This document shows, piece by piece, positions 45,414-55,092 of a DNA stretch of 64,000 nucleotides; positions within the stretch are counted from its first letter, which is position 1; every line of letters begins with the position of its first letter. The stretch comes from Aeromonas caviae. Lineage in GTDB: Bacteria > Pseudomonadota > Gammaproteobacteria > Enterobacterales > Aeromonadaceae. Below the pieces are notes generated by a model. It searched no databases and was not told where the DNA came from. It saw nothing but the letters and a program-made list of their open reading frames with translations. The translations under genes and the position numbers were made by a program. The stretch lies in contig NZ_CDBK01000078.1 in the NCBI RefSeq assembly GCF_000819785.1, positions 1 through 64,000 on the forward strand, given 5' to 3'.

Positions 45414-46382
45414 TTAGAAATAGCCCTGACGCTTCTTCTGCTCCATGGAGCCGGCCTGATCGTGGTCGATGAGCCGCCCTTGCCGCTCGCTCGAGGTGGT
45501 GATCAGCATCTCTTCGATGATCTCCGGCAGGGTGGTGGCATTGGATTCGATGGCCCCGGTCAGCGGGTAGCAGCCGAGGGTACGGAAGCGCACCAGCTCC
45601 TGCTTCACTTCGTCTTCCGGGCCGATGGGCATGCGATCGTCATCCACCATGATCTTGATGCCGCCGCGATCCACCACGGGGCGCATGGCCGCAAAGTAGA
45701 GCGGGACTATGTCGATGTTCTCGAGATAGATGTATTGCCAGATGTCCAGCTCGGTCCAGTTGGAGAGCGGGAAGACACGGATGCTCTCCCCCTTGTTGAC
45801 CTGGCTGTTGTAGACGCGCCACAGCTCCGGGCGCTGGTTCTTCGGATCCCAGCGGTGGGACTTGTCGCGGAAAGAGTAGACGCGCTCCTTGGCGCGGGAT
45901 TTCTCCTCGTCGCGACGGGCACCACCGAAGGCGGCGTCGAAGCCGTATTTGTTGAGCGCCTGCTTGAGCCCCTCGGTCTTCATGATGTCGGTGTGCTTGC
46001 TGCTGCCGTGCACGAAGGGGTTGATGTCCATGGCCAGACCGTCCGGGTTCTTGTGGACGATGAGATCCAGCCCGAACTTTTTGGCGGTCTCGTCCCGGAA
46101 CTTGATCATCTCCTTGAACTTCCAGTTGGTGTCCACGTGGAGCATGGGGAAGGGGATCTTGCCCGGATAGAAGGCCTTGCGGGCCAGGTGCAGCATGACG
46201 GAGGAGTCCTTGCCGATGGAGTACATCATCACCGGGTTTTCAAATTCGGCGGCCACCTCGCGGATGATATGGATGCTCTCGGCTTCCAGTTGCTGCAGGT
46301 GAGTCAGTCGCTCGCGGGTGACACCTGCACGGATGCTCTGTGCATCGGATGGCTGCAGTTGGGTCAGTCTTTCACGGTCCAT
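45414..46382 (-). CDS. cysD: Sulfate adenylyltransferase subunit 2 CysD with N-terminal duplication
   Basis: CysD forms APS from ATP and sulfate (PP-loop/PAPS-reductase-like fold, [18 protein letters not shown]). The usual N-terminus ([21 protein letters not shown]) begins at residue 23. It is preceded by a diverged copy ([16 protein letters not shown]), so the protein is 322 residues against about 302 in E. coli. The duplication is 60 bp and in frame. GAGG precedes the upstream ATG at 46382, and no other start codon is available between the copies. Confidence 0.96.
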   Translation of the reverse strand: MDRERLTQLQPSDAQSIRAGVTRERLTHLQQLEAESIHIIREVAAEFENPVMMYSIGKDSSVMLHLARKAFYPGKIPFPMLHVDTNWKFKEMIKFRDETAKKFGLDLIVHKNPDGLAMDINPFVHGSSKHTDIMKTEGLKQALNKYGFDAAFGGARRDEEKSRAKERVYSFRDKSHRWDPKNQRPELWRVYNSQVNKGESIRVFPLSNWTELDIWQYIYLENIDIVPLYFAAMRPVVDRGGIKIMVDDDRMPIGPEDEVKQELVRFRTLGCYPLTGAIESNATTLPEIIEEMLITTSSERQGRLIDHDQAGSMEQKKRQGYF

Positions 46383-46486
46383 GTCTGGGTCCTCGGTTCA
46401 TTGCTAACGCGCCTGGTCAGGGCGCGGTGTTGGTTCAGTTCGGTGCCGCCTTGGCCGCACCGTCAAATCGATTCGGGTCTCGCCTC

Positions 46487-47911
46487 TCAGGCCAGGCTCA
46501 CCAGCTTGAGCTCGTGGCCGCTTTCTGCCTCCTGCCCTTGCCCCTGTTCGCCAAACCAGGCGAGTTGCTGGCGCAGGGCCACCACTTCACCGATGACGAT
46601 AAGCGACGGGCTCACCGCCTGCTGGGCCAGTTCGGCCAGATCCGCCAAGGTGCCGGTCAGCACCCGCTGACGGGCCGTGGTGCCCCGCTCGATGATGGCG
46701 ATGGGGGTGGCGGCGCGTCGGCCATGGCTCACCAGTTGCTGCTGGATATGATCGGAGCGCATCAGCCCCATGTAGATGACCAGGGTCTGGTTGGTGGCCG
46801 CAAGCTGCTGCCAGTCGGGCTCCTTGCCCTCCTTCTGGCAGTGGCCGGTGATGAAGACGGCGCTCTGGGCATGGTCGCGGTGGGTGAGCGGAATGCCCGC
46901 ATAGGCGGTGGCACCGGCGGCGGCGGTGATGCCGGGCACCACGGAGAAGGGAATGCCCTCCTCTGCCAGCACTTCCAGCTCCTCGCCACCACGGCCGAAC
47001 ATGAAGGGATCGCCCCCTTTGAGGCGCACCACCCGGTTGCCCGCTTTGGCGTATTCCACCAGCAGGCGATTGGTCTCTTCCTGGGGCACGCTGTGGGCCC
47101 CCGCCTTCTTGCCGACCGACACCAGGGTGGCGTCGCGGCGCACCAGGTCCAGGATCTCGGGGGAGACCAGCTGGTCATAGAGCACCACTTCGGCCTGCTG
47201 GATCTGTTGCAGCGCCTTGAGGGTCAGCAGGCCAGGATCCCCCGGGCCCGCCCCCACCAGCACCACTTCCCCCACTTCGGTACGGGCCTTGTCCAGTCCC
47301 TCGTTCAGCCACTGCTCGGCACCCTGCCAATCGGCTTTCTCAATCAGACCGGCCAGGGTGTTGGAGGCAAAGGCGCGCTCCCAGAAGCGGCGGCGATCGG
47401 AGAGGGAGGCCAGCACCTGCTTGGCCCGGCTGCGCACCCGGCCGGAGAGCTCCGCCAGACCGCCAAGATGGCGGGGCAGCAGGCTCTCGAGCCGCTCGCG
47501 TAACAGGCGCACCAGCACGGGGGCCTTGCCGCCGCTGGAGACGGCCACCACGATGGGGCTGCGATCGATGATGGAGGGGAAGATAAAGCTGGAGCGCTCG
47601 GGGTCATCCACCAGGTTGACGAACAGACCGCGCTCGGTGGCGCTCTGGTAGACCAGGGCGTTGACCTCGAGATCGTCGGTCGCCGCCACCACCAGGATCT
47701 GCCCTGCCAGGTGGGCCGGATCGAAACGCGCCGCCACATGGGTGAAGCGACCGGCAAATTCATGGAACTCGGGCTCGAGCACGGGAGAGACCAGGGTGAT
47801 CCGGGCACCTGCCGCCAGCAGCAGGCGCCCCTTGCGCAGGGCAACCTCGCCCCCGCCCACCAGCAGTACCGGGCGGCCTTCCAACCTGGCAAACATAGGT
47901 AAATAATCCAT
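46487..47911 (-). CDS. cysG: Sirohaem synthase CysG
   Basis: A trifunctional enzyme making sirohaem for sulfite reductase. The N-terminal domain has the NAD-binding [20 protein letters not shown] and the SSGGKAP segment with the catalytic Ser region (dehydrogenase/ferrochelatase). The C-terminal SUMT domain starts at [15 protein letters not shown] and includes [16 protein letters not shown]. Length 474 residues. It is the first gene of the operon that continues into cysDN, the SLC13 gene and cysC. The 197 bp upstream is AT-rich and should hold the CysB-type promoter. Confidence 0.97.
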   Translation of the reverse strand: MDYLPMFARLEGRPVLLVGGGEVALRKGRLLLAAGARITLVSPVLEPEFHEFAGRFTHVAARFDPAHLAGQILVVAATDDLEVNALVYQSATERGLFVNLVDDPERSSFIFPSIIDRSPIVVAVSSGGKAPVLVRLLRERLESLLPRHLGGLAELSGRVRSRAKQVLASLSDRRRFWERAFASNTLAGLIEKADWQGAEQWLNEGLDKARTEVGEVVLVGAGPGDPGLLTLKALQQIQQAEVVLYDQLVSPEILDLVRRDATLVSVGKKAGAHSVPQEETNRLLVEYAKAGNRVVRLKGGDPFMFGRGGEELEVLAEEGIPFSVVPGITAAAGATAYAGIPLTHRDHAQSAVFITGHCQKEGKEPDWQQLAATNQTLVIYMGLMRSDHIQQQLVSHGRRAATPIAIIERGTTARQRVLTGTLADLAELAQQAVSPSLIVIGEVVALRQQLAWFGEQGQGQEAESGHELKLVSLA

Positions 47912-48108
47912 CAGGGCCCGCTCCTCGGCATCGCGACATCTGGGGCGACTATAGGCAGGAGCGCTTATCCCTCAAAATAATAAAAAATGCTCTTTAATGC
48001 GTTTTGGTAATTAGTAAAGCCGTGTGGCGGCAATAGAGAAGCGAATCTGCTTGTGGTGGATGGCACCAGACCCTAGGCTAGTGAAAGTGTTTCATAAGGA
48101 GCTTAATC

Positions 48109-49032
48109 ATGAATGAGTCATTGATTGTATTGGGGATCTTCATATTCCTGGTACTCGCCACCCTGAGTGCCGGCATCAAGATAGTGCCCCAGGGTTACAA
48201 CTGGACCGTGGAGCGCTTCGGCCGCTACACCCGCACCCTCTCCCCGGGCCTCAACCTGCTGATCCCCTACATCGACCGCATCGGCCACAAGATCATCATG
48301 ATGGAGCAGGTGCTGGACATCCCGGCCCAGGAGGTGATCTCCCGGGACAACGCCAACGTCACCATCGACGCCATCAGCTTCGTGCAGGTGGTGGATGCCC
48401 GCAAGGCGGGCTACGAGGTCAATGATCTCACCAGTGCCATCCGCAATCTCACCATGACCAACATGCGGACCGTGCTCGGCGCCATGGAACTGGACGAAAT
48501 GCTCTCCCAGCGCGACACCATCAACGAGAAGCTGCTGCGCACCATGGATGCCGCCACCGCCCCCTGGGGCATCAAGGTGACCCGGATCGAGATCAAGGAT
48601 GTGCGCCCGCCCCTCGCCCTGGTGGAAGCCATGAACGCCCAGATGAAGGCCGAGCGCCAGAAGCGGGCCGAGGTGCTGGAGGCCGAAGGGGTGCGCCAGT
48701 CCAAGATCTTGAAGGCCGAGGGGGAGAAGCAGTCCCAGATCCTGAAAGCCGAGGGTGAACGTCAGGCCGCCTTCCTCGCCGCTGAAGCGCGGGAGCGGGC
48801 CGCCGAGGCGGAAGCCAAGGCGACCCACATGGTCTCCCAGGCGATCGCCGAGGGCGACATGCAGGCCATCAACTACTTCGTGGCCCAGAAATACACCGAG
48901 GCCCTGGCCCGCATCGGTGAAGGCCCCAACAGCAAGATCATCATGATGCCCCTGGAAGCGGGCAGCCTGATAGGCTCGGTGGCGGGCATGGCCGAGCTGT
49001 TCAACAAAGACGGCAAGGCGGGCAAATCATGA
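48109..49032 (+). CDS. qmcA: SPFH/stomatin-family protein QmcA
   Basis: A 307-residue membrane-anchored SPFH protein. One N-terminal helix ([18 protein letters not shown]), the SPFH domain ([24 protein letters not shown]) and a coiled coil with repeated LKAEGE-type units (about 195-235) are visible. Such proteins form membrane microdomain scaffolds that interact with FtsH/HflKC-type quality control. The stop overlaps the next start by 4 bp (ATGA). Confidence 0.94.
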   Translation: MNESLIVLGIFIFLVLATLSAGIKIVPQGYNWTVERFGRYTRTLSPGLNLLIPYIDRIGHKIIMMEQVLDIPAQEVISRDNANVTIDAISFVQVVDARKAGYEVNDLTSAIRNLTMTNMRTVLGAMELDEMLSQRDTINEKLLRTMDAATAPWGIKVTRIEIKDVRPPLALVEAMNAQMKAERQKRAEVLEAEGVRQSKILKAEGEKQSQILKAEGERQAAFLAAEARERAAEAEAKATHMVSQAIAEGDMQAINYFVAQKYTEALARIGEGPNSKIIMMPLEAGSLIGSVAGMAELFNKDGKAGKS

Positions 49033-49484
49033 CAGCCCTGTTCGAGGGGCTGACCCACTGGCACTGGCTGGGGCTCGGCTTCGTGCTGCTGGCCATCGAG
49101 GTGATGGGGTCGGTGGGCTTCCTGCTCTGGACCGGCATCGCCGCCCTGGAGGTGGGACTCTTGCTGCTGGTCTGGCCCTTCGGCTGGCAGGCGCAGTTGC
49201 TGCTCTTCGCCCTGCAATCCCTGCTCACCACCTGGGCCTGGTGGCGCTGGCAGCATCGCCGGGATCGCTCCGGGCTGGATGCCGCCGCTCCCATCAACGA
49301 GCGGATGCAAAGCTACATGGGCCGCGAGCTGACCCTGCTGGACGAGGTCAGCCAGGGGATGAGCCGGGTACATCTGGACGACACCGTCTGGACGGTGCGC
49401 TGCAACGCACCGCTGCCGGCCGGCAGCCGGGTCAAGGTGGTGGGGGCCGACTCCCACATCCTGCTGGTGGAACCCCTCGGCTGA
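49029..49484 (+). CDS. ybbJ: NfeD-like membrane protein (YbbJ)
   Basis: A 151-residue partner of the SPFH protein. Three hydrophobic helices in the first about 80 residues are followed by a C-terminal OB-fold domain ([18 protein letters not shown] to the end). The gene pair qmcA-ybbJ is conserved in E. coli. Translation is coupled to qmcA by overlap. A strong terminator follows. Confidence 0.92.
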   Translation: MTALFEGLTHWHWLGLGFVLLAIEVMGSVGFLLWTGIAALEVGLLLLVWPFGWQAQLLLFALQSLLTTWAWWRWQHRRDRSGLDAAAPINERMQSYMGRELTLLDEVSQGMSRVHLDDTVWTVRCNAPLPAGSRVKVVGADSHILLVEPLG

Positions 49485-49510
49485 CCGGGCAACGCCCCGT
49501 CATGGCCATA

Positions 49511-49549
49511 AAAAAACGGGCCCGGCGCGAGTGCGCCGGGCCCGTTTTT
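49511..49549. terminator. Strong bidirectional terminator
   Basis: A 12-bp perfect stem (CGGGCCCGGCGC / GCGCCGGGCCCG) with A and T runs on either side, between ybbJ and the convergent lipoprotein gene. Confidence 0.93.
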
Positions 49550-49564
49550 CAATGAGGCGCTGGC

Positions 49565-49810
49565 TTAGTTGGCCTTGGCATCGCTCACGGCAGCTTCAGC
49601 CTTGGTGGCCACGTCAGCGGCAGCCTTCTCGACAGTAGCGGAAGCTTCGGAAGCAGCCTTCTCGACGGTAGCAGACGCTTCGCTAGCGGCTTTCTCGACA
49701 GTGGCAGCAACGTCTGCGGCCGGGGTCGCAGCCGGAGCGGCAGCTTCTTCTTTCTGACCACAGGCGGTCAACATCAGACCCAGGATACCGGCTACCAGTA
49801 CTTTGTTCAT
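49565..49810 (-). CDS. Small Ala-rich repeat lipoprotein
   Basis: An 81-residue lipoprotein. The signal peptide ends in the lipobox LTAC (Cys about residue 17). The mature part contains tandem 11-residue units of the form VEKAASEASAT (two nearly perfect copies plus variants), giving an amphipathic helix or coiled coil like Lpp or LEA-type repeats. The start at 49810 is eight bases from GAGG; an ATG at 49816 is too close to it. Likely envelope-located; function unknown. Confidence 0.82.
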   Translation of the reverse strand: MNKVLVAGILGLMLTACGQKEEAAAPAATPAADVAATVEKAASEASATVEKAASEASATVEKAAADVATKAEAAVSDAKAN

Positions 49811-50041
49811 GTGCATACCCTCAAAAAAAGATGGAGAGATGGTGCAGGGACCATCACTGTACGCCCCGGCTCCTGTCGGCACACCGGCCGCTGGAGCCCG
49901 AAGGCGCGCGAAATATATCCCCATATGCGGCCGATGAAAACGCGTATCACAATGATATTTTCTCGTTGGCATGATAAGAAACACTGCTGCAACGACAAAT
50001 ATTAATATAAAACACCCATTCACCACCAAATTCGCACAACA

Positions 50042-50063
50042 AATCGCCAATTACCTGGCGATT
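50042..50063 (-). terminator. Palindrome downstream of the oxidoreductase gene
   Basis: AATCGCCA pairs perfectly with TGGCGATT around a 6-nt loop, 54 bp after the stop of the minus-strand oxidoreductase. The T tract is weak. The rest of the 49811-50116 gap is AT-rich upstream DNA of the lipoprotein gene, with no further gene seen. Confidence 0.45.
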
Positions 50064-50116
50064 GCCAGTCAGCCATTGTCTTTCTGTCAGGCTCTCGGCG
50101 CTGTCGGATAACGCCG

Positions 50117-51166
50117 TCAGTCAGACAGCTTCTGACAAGGCAGGCGCCGCCCCTGCTGGTCGCTCTCCCGGGCCAGGTCCAGCAAGGCCATCACCGCCAG
50201 GGCCTCGTCGGCCGGCACCGGGTTCTCCCCTTCTCCCCGGATGGCGGCGCAGACGCCGCGATAGTAGGCGCCGTAGTCCCCCGCCTCGCCAGCCACGGTC
50301 TGCTGCAGGAGCTGACCGTCCCGGATCTGGCTGAGCTGGCCGGGGGCGGGATCCACGCCCCAGTCCGCCGCCGGGGGCCGCTTGCCCTCCTTGAGCTGCT
50401 CCTCCTGCACGTCCATGCCGAACTTGATGAAGGAGCCCTGACTGCCGTGCACCACGAAGCGGGGCATCACGGCCGACACCAGACAACTGCCGTGCAGAAT
50501 GACCCGCATCTCGCCGTAACCCAGCACCACATGGAAGTAGTCGTCCGCCAGGGCCCCGGGGCGCTGCTTGCCCAGATCCGCCTGCAACCAGTCCGGCTGG
50601 CCGAACAGCTGGAGCGACTGATCCAGGATATGGGGGCCGAGATCGAACCAGAGACCGGAGCCCGGGCCGCCCGCCTCGCGCCAGCGCTGGCGCACCTCGG
50701 GGCGATAACGGTCGAAGTGGGATTCGAACTGGGCGACTTGCCCCAGCGCCCCCTCCGCCAGCAGACGGCGCACCGTGAGGAAATCCCCGTCCCAGCGTCG
50801 GTTGTGGAAGATGCTGAGCAGCCGCTGCTGCTTCTCCGCCAACTCGACCAGCGCCTTCGCTTCGGCCAGATCCAGGGCAAACGGCTTGTCGATCACCACG
50901 TGCTTGCCCGCCAGCAGGGCCTCGCGAGCGATGGGGGCATGGGTGTCGTTGGGGGTGGCGATCACCACCAGATCGAGGCTGTCATCGGCCAGCACCTGCT
51001 CCAGGGTGCCGACCCGGGTGCCGGGCAACGCGGCCTGTACCTTGGCGGCATCCCGGCTCACCACCCAGCGCAGGGTCAGGCCTGGGGTCGTGGCCAGGAA
51101 GGGGGCGTGAAAGGTCTGTCCTGCGAAGCCGTATCCCACCAGGGCGGCGTTGATTGTGTGGCTCAT
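50117..51166 (-). CDS. Gfo/Idh/MocA-family oxidoreductase
   Basis: A 349-residue NAD(P)-dependent dehydrogenase. The Rossmann domain begins AALVGYGFAGQTFHAPFL; ATPNDTHAP and VIDKPFALDLAEA carry the EKP-type catalytic lysine. The C-terminal domain has GGPGSGLWFDLGPHILDQ. It looks like E. coli YdgJ. Sugar substrate unknown. It is 102 bp downstream of the Bcr/CflA gene on the same strand. Confidence 0.9.
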   Translation of the reverse strand: MSHTINAALVGYGFAGQTFHAPFLATTPGLTLRWVVSRDAAKVQAALPGTRVGTLEQVLADDSLDLVVIATPNDTHAPIAREALLAGKHVVIDKPFALDLAEAKALVELAEKQQRLLSIFHNRRWDGDFLTVRRLLAEGALGQVAQFESHFDRYRPEVRQRWREAGGPGSGLWFDLGPHILDQSLQLFGQPDWLQADLGKQRPGALADDYFHVVLGYGEMRVILHGSCLVSAVMPRFVVHGSQGSFIKFGMDVQEEQLKEGKRPPAADWGVDPAPGQLSQIRDGQLLQQTVAGEAGDYGAYYRGVCAAIRGEGENPVPADEALAVMALLDLARESDQQGRRLPCQKLSD

Positions 51167-51268
51167 CCGGTTTTCTCCACGGGTCTGTGATCATGCGAGG
51201 CAGGCGGGTCGCCTGAAAAAGAGAAGGGGGCTCAAGGCCCCCTGAGTGTGCTCATCAGAGCACAGGAT

Positions 51269-52432
51269 TTATTGCAAACACAAGCGCCGGCCCTGGCGGG
51301 TCATCAGCATCACCAGCGGGGGCAGCAGCAGCCACATGTGCAGGGCCAGCTGGCTCAGGGGATCCGGCATCAGCCAACCGGTGATCCCCACCAGGGCGCC
51401 GGAGCCGCTCATCTGGAACAGGCCGAGCAGGGCGGCCGCAGTCCCGGCGCAGTGGCCGAAGGGGGCCAGCGCCATGCCCGCGGCGGCGCCCAGGATCATC
51501 GCAAAGCCGATGCTGGAGAGGAACACCGGGCCCATCATGGCCAGCGGGTGCGGGATGTGCATGGCCAGGGTCAGGGTGATGGCGGAGAGCAGCAGCACCA
51601 GCAGGCCAATGCGCAGGGTCCGTCTTGGCCCTACCCGGGCGATGAAGCGCGGGGCCAGGAAGCAGGCCAGGATGTTGAGGGCCGCATTGGCGGTGAACCA
51701 GTAGCTGAAGCCACTCATGTCCAGCCCCAGGGTCACCATCAGTTGTACCGGCGCCGCCGTCACGTAGGCGAGGATCACCGCCATCGCCAGCATGCACAGC
51801 GCCGCGTTGAACAGGAAGCTCGGGGAGCGCAGCACCGGGCTGTAGCGGGACCAGCTGATGAGCGGGCCAGCACTGCTGGTCTCCTCAGGACGGGTTTCCG
51901 GCATCCGCCACAGCAGCCAGCTACCGACCACCACGGCGTAACCGGCCATAAACCAGAAGTTCGCCGACCAGCCCGCCTTGGCGGTGAGCCAGCCACCCAG
52001 CAGGGGCGCCAGTGCGGGGATGAAGCAGATGGCACCGTTCAGATAGGAGATCATCTGACCGCTCTTCTTGGGGCCATAGCTGTCACGGACCACCGAGAAG
52101 GCGGCCACAGAGGTGGCGCAGGCCCCGAAGCCTTGCAGCACTCGCGCCAGCATCAGCTCACCCAGGCTGGCGGCAAAGCCGGCTGCCAGGGCGCTCAGGC
52201 CGTAGAGCAGCACGCCCCCCAGGGCAATGGGTTTGCGCCCGTAGCGATCGGCGAGCGGCCCCACCAGCAGTTGCCCCAGCCCCATGCTGAACAGGAACCA
52301 GGTGATGGTGCCCTGCATCAGGGTCACTTCGGCCCCCAGCTGCTCGGCCATCTGGGGGATGGCAGGCAGATAGATGTCGATGGCCAGCGGGCTGAACAAC
52401 ACCAGGAGTACAAGCAAAAGAATCAATGGCAT
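51269..52432 (-). CDS. Bcr/CflA-family MFS efflux transporter
   Basis: A 387-residue, 12-helix MFS protein with the Bcr/CflA signature at the first helix (SPLAIDIYLPAIPQM), motif A between helices 2 and 3 (GPLADRYGRKPIALGG) and LQGFGACATSVA in helix 4. It probably exports drugs or small metabolites by proton antiport; substrate not determined. Confidence 0.9.
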   Translation of the reverse strand: MPLILLLVLLVLFSPLAIDIYLPAIPQMAEQLGAEVTLMQGTITWFLFSMGLGQLLVGPLADRYGRKPIALGGVLLYGLSALAAGFAASLGELMLARVLQGFGACATSVAAFSVVRDSYGPKKSGQMISYLNGAICFIPALAPLLGGWLTAKAGWSANFWFMAGYAVVVGSWLLWRMPETRPEETSSAGPLISWSRYSPVLRSPSFLFNAALCMLAMAVILAYVTAAPVQLMVTLGLDMSGFSYWFTANAALNILACFLAPRFIARVGPRRTLRIGLLVLLLSAITLTLAMHIPHPLAMMGPVFLSSIGFAMILGAAAGMALAPFGHCAGTAAALLGLFQMSGSGALVGITGWLMPDPLSQLALHMWLLLPPLVMLMTRQGRRLCLQ

Positions 52433-52610
52433 CAGTCACCTCAAGCCCTAGGAATATCGATTGGGCCGCGAGTCTACTGACTCAGAGTAATGAATTGAAA
52501 TGGTATTTAATCACTTCGGTTATTCCCTGCTGGAAACATGTATCTCTTCTACCTCTCAGGGGGTGGAACCAGGTTCCCCCGTTGGCACCGGATCCCGGGC
52601 AATTGGCGCT

Positions 52611-52638
52611 TTTACTAAACCCCTCCCCCGCATAGAAT
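52611..52638 (+). promoter_or_regulatory. Probable rdgB promoter
   Basis: TTTACT and TAGAAT separated by 16 bp, with the -10 about 28 bp upstream of the rdgB ATG. Confidence 0.5.
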
Positions 52639-52666
52639 GCGCAGATTATTTTTGCGGAGGTGTGTG

Positions 52667-53263
52667 ATGAACAAGCTTGTCCTGGCAACAGGGAACCAGA
52701 AAAAGGTGAAGGAATTGGCCGCCATGCTGGCCGATATGAAGATCCAGGTGATCCCGCAGAGCGAGTTTGCAGTCTCCGATGCCGACGAGACCGGCACCAC
52801 CTTCGTCGAGAATGCCATCATCAAGGCCCGCCACGCCGCCCGCGTCACCGGCCTGCCCGCCGTGGCCGACGACTCCGGCCTGGAAGTGGATCTGCTGCAC
52901 GGCCGCCCCGGCGTCTACTCCGCCCGTTTTGCCGGTGCCGGTGCCAGCGACAAGGAGAACATCGACAAGCTGCTGGCCGAGCTCAAGGGCGCGCCGGATT
53001 ACCTGAAAAGCGCCCGCTTCTGGTGCGTGCTGGTCTACATGCGCCACGCCGACGATCCCACCCCCATTATCTGCCAGGCCAGCTGGGAAGGGATGATCAT
53101 CGACGAACCCCGCGGCCAGCACGGCTTCGGCTACGACCCGGTGTTCTTCGTGCCCGATCACGACTGCACCTCGGCCCAGATGCCAGCGGAGCTCAAGAAC
53201 CAGCTCAGCCACCGTGGCCAGGCCCTGGCCAAGCTCAAAGCGGCCCTGGCGGCGGTCAACTAA
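52667..53263 (+). CDS. rdgB: dITP/XTP pyrophosphatase RdgB
   Basis: A house-cleaning NTPase that removes dITP and XTP. The 198-residue protein has LATGNQKKVKELAAML, FVENAIIKARHAA, ADDSGLEVDLL and GFGYDPVFFVP motifs. GGAGG lies just before ATG 52667. It is followed by hemW, as in E. coli and Vibrio. Confidence 0.97.
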   Translation: MNKLVLATGNQKKVKELAAMLADMKIQVIPQSEFAVSDADETGTTFVENAIIKARHAARVTGLPAVADDSGLEVDLLHGRPGVYSARFAGAGASDKENIDKLLAELKGAPDYLKSARFWCVLVYMRHADDPTPIICQASWEGMIIDEPRGQHGFGYDPVFFVPDHDCTSAQMPAELKNQLSHRGQALAKLKAALAAVN

Positions 53264-53395
53264 AGCGCTGTCTCCCGCCGCGTTGTCATCTACAATGGGG
53301 GCCGTCGGCCCCCGTTTCGTTCGCGGCGCCCCGCCCGTTGTCACCGGCAACCAGGGCCACCCGACCCCTTTTGATTGTTGAATACTGGAAATCCC

Positions 53396-54541
53396 ATGCT
53401 GCAACTGCCGCCCCTCTCCCTCTATATCCACGTGCCCTGGTGCGTCCAGAAGTGCCCCTACTGCGACTTCAACTCCCACGCCCAGAAGGGGGAGCTGCCC
53501 CACCTCGAGTACGTGGCGGCCCTGCTGGAGGATCTGGAGCAGGATCTGCACTGGGCCCAGGGGCGCCCCCTCTCCTCCATCTTTATCGGTGGCGGCACGC
53601 CGAGCCTGCTCTCCGTCGACGCCATGCAGGCGCTGCTGGACGGGGTGCGCGCACGCATCGCCCTCGCCCCGGACTGCGAGATCACCATGGAGGCCAACCC
53701 GGGCACGGTGGAGGCGGACAAGTTCGCCGGCTTCCAGCGGGCCGGTATCAACCGCATCTCCATCGGGGTGCAGAGCTTCCAGCAGGAGAAATTGACCCGG
53801 CTCGGCCGCATCCACGGCCCCGAGGAGGCGCGCAAGGCCGCCGAACTGGCCCACGCCATCGCGCTTCCCACCTTCAACCTGGATCTGATGCACGGCCTGC
53901 CGGATCAGAGCCTGGACGATGCGCTCTACGACCTGCAGCAGGCCATCGACTGCGCGCCGCCGCACCTCTCCTGGTATCAGCTCACCATAGAGCCGAACAC
54001 GGCATTCGCCTCCAAACCCCCCACATTGCCGGAAGATGACACCCTGTGGGACATCTACGAGCAGGGCCACGCCATGCTGACCGCCCGGGGCTATCAGCAG
54101 TACGAGATCTCGGCCTATGCCAAAGAGGGGTATCAGTGCCGCCATAACCTCAACTACTGGCGCTTTGGCGACTATCTGGGGATCGGCTGCGGCGCCCACG
54201 GCAAGGTGACGGATCTTGCCAACCAGCAGATCCTGCGCACCGCCAAGGTGAAGCACCCGAAAGGTTATCTGGATCCGAACCGCCCCTATCTGGACAGCCA
54301 ATGGCAGGTGAGCGCGGACGATCTGCCGCTCGAGTACTTCATGAACCGGTTCAGATTGTTTGAACCCGCCCCCAAGGCGGAGTTCGAGGCCTTCACGGGG
54401 CTACCGCTGGAGCGGGTAGAGACCATGCTCGCCATCGCCCGGACCAAGGAGCTTATCGAGGATCTCGGCGACAGCTGGCAGCTCACGTCCCTGGGGCATC
54501 GCTACCTCAACGTGCTGCTCGAACTCTTTATGGACGAATGA
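53396..54541 (+). CDS. hemW: Haem chaperone HemW (radical SAM)
   Basis: A 381-residue radical SAM protein, related to HemN but acting as a haem chaperone in characterised homologues. The cluster motif is CVQKCPYCDF (CxxxCxxC). GGGTPSLL and the HemN C-terminal domain follow. Start at 53396 (MLQLPPLSLYIHVPWC) has GGAA nearby; a start seven codons earlier is possible. It is often annotated as coproporphyrinogen oxidase, but it lacks the extra cysteine and N-terminal region of HemN. Confidence 0.94.
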   Translation: MLQLPPLSLYIHVPWCVQKCPYCDFNSHAQKGELPHLEYVAALLEDLEQDLHWAQGRPLSSIFIGGGTPSLLSVDAMQALLDGVRARIALAPDCEITMEANPGTVEADKFAGFQRAGINRISIGVQSFQQEKLTRLGRIHGPEEARKAAELAHAIALPTFNLDLMHGLPDQSLDDALYDLQQAIDCAPPHLSWYQLTIEPNTAFASKPPTLPEDDTLWDIYEQGHAMLTARGYQQYEISAYAKEGYQCRHNLNYWRFGDYLGIGCGAHGKVTDLANQQILRTAKVKHPKGYLDPNRPYLDSQWQVSADDLPLEYFMNRFRLFEPAPKAEFEAFTGLPLERVETMLAIARTKELIEDLGDSWQLTSLGHRYLNVLLELFMDE

Positions 54542-54570
54542 GGTAACCGCCTTTAACCAGATGGAACACA

Positions 54571-54602
54571 AGCGGGGCGCCATGAGCGCCCCGCTTATTT
54601 TG
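54571..54602 (+). terminator. Terminator of hemW
   Basis: GCGGGGCGC-CATGA-GCGCCCCGC followed by TTATTTT. Confidence 0.9.
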
Positions 54603-54763
54603 GTTCCAAGAACCTGTTCACGGTCTGTCGCGAGAGGCTGTCAGCAAGGTGAAGAGCAGCGCAGGAACCGGAGTGTGTAAGTACACATGAGGATTGCGAG
54701 CAGCACATGAGCCTTGATCACGGCCTCGCAGCAAGATCGTGGACTGGTTCCAAAGCAGGAACC
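54602..54763. repeat. Palindromic intergenic element (ERIC/MITE-like)
   Basis: About 160 bp between hemW and arfA. Its ends are imperfect inverted repeats (AGAACCTGTTCACGGTCT at the left; the reverse complement of the right end matches 14 of 18 bases). Each end also holds a GGTTC/GAACC palindrome, and the centre has TGTGTA-AG-TACACA. No coding capacity. It is likely to be dispersed elsewhere in the genome, but this cannot be seen from one window. Confidence 0.6.
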
Positions 54764-54766
54764 CGC

Positions 54767-54985
54767 TCAGCAGCAGACGCTTACCATCTGCTGTTGGCCG
54801 GGCTCCCACCGCTTGCCGTGCTTGGCCTTGCGTTGATAGCTGCCCTTGCCCTTCTTGCTCGGCTCGACCCGGGCCTGGAACAGGGGGGAGGTCACCAGTG
54901 CCTTGAGGTGGTTGTCCTGAATGATGCCGCGCTGATGTTCGCAGGCGGGTTCGGCGGTGACACAGGTCACCTTCTTCTTGGCCAT
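54767..54985 (-). CDS. arfA: Alternative ribosome-rescue factor ArfA
   Basis: ArfA rescues ribosomes stalled on non-stop mRNA when tmRNA is lacking, by recruiting RF2. The 72-residue frame contains the family core: [19 protein letters not shown] followed by [19 protein letters not shown] hairpin (CAGCAGA/TCTGCTG, 54771-54793) covers the last codons before the stop, and another follows the stop. In E. coli a stem-loop in the same place causes cleavage and a non-stop arfA mRNA, making ArfA itself tmRNA-controlled. GGAG lies before ATG 54985. Confidence 0.88.
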   Translation of the reverse strand: MAKKKVTCVTAEPACEHQRGIIQDNHLKALVTSPLFQARVEPSKKGKGSYQRKAKHGKRWEPGQQQMVSVCC

Positions 54986-55092
54986 ATGGGCTCCTTGATG
55001 GGGTTGTCGTGTTTGCCTGTCGTCCCTGCCTGGAAGGGCAGGTGGCGAAAAACGCGCCGATTGTGCGCCTCTTGCCTCCCCCGTGCAAGCTG

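Noticed and set aside
54618-55088. Alternative minus-strand frame of 156 codons over arfA
   Set aside because: The overlapping arfA frame carries the conserved ArfA core; this one has no recognisable domain.
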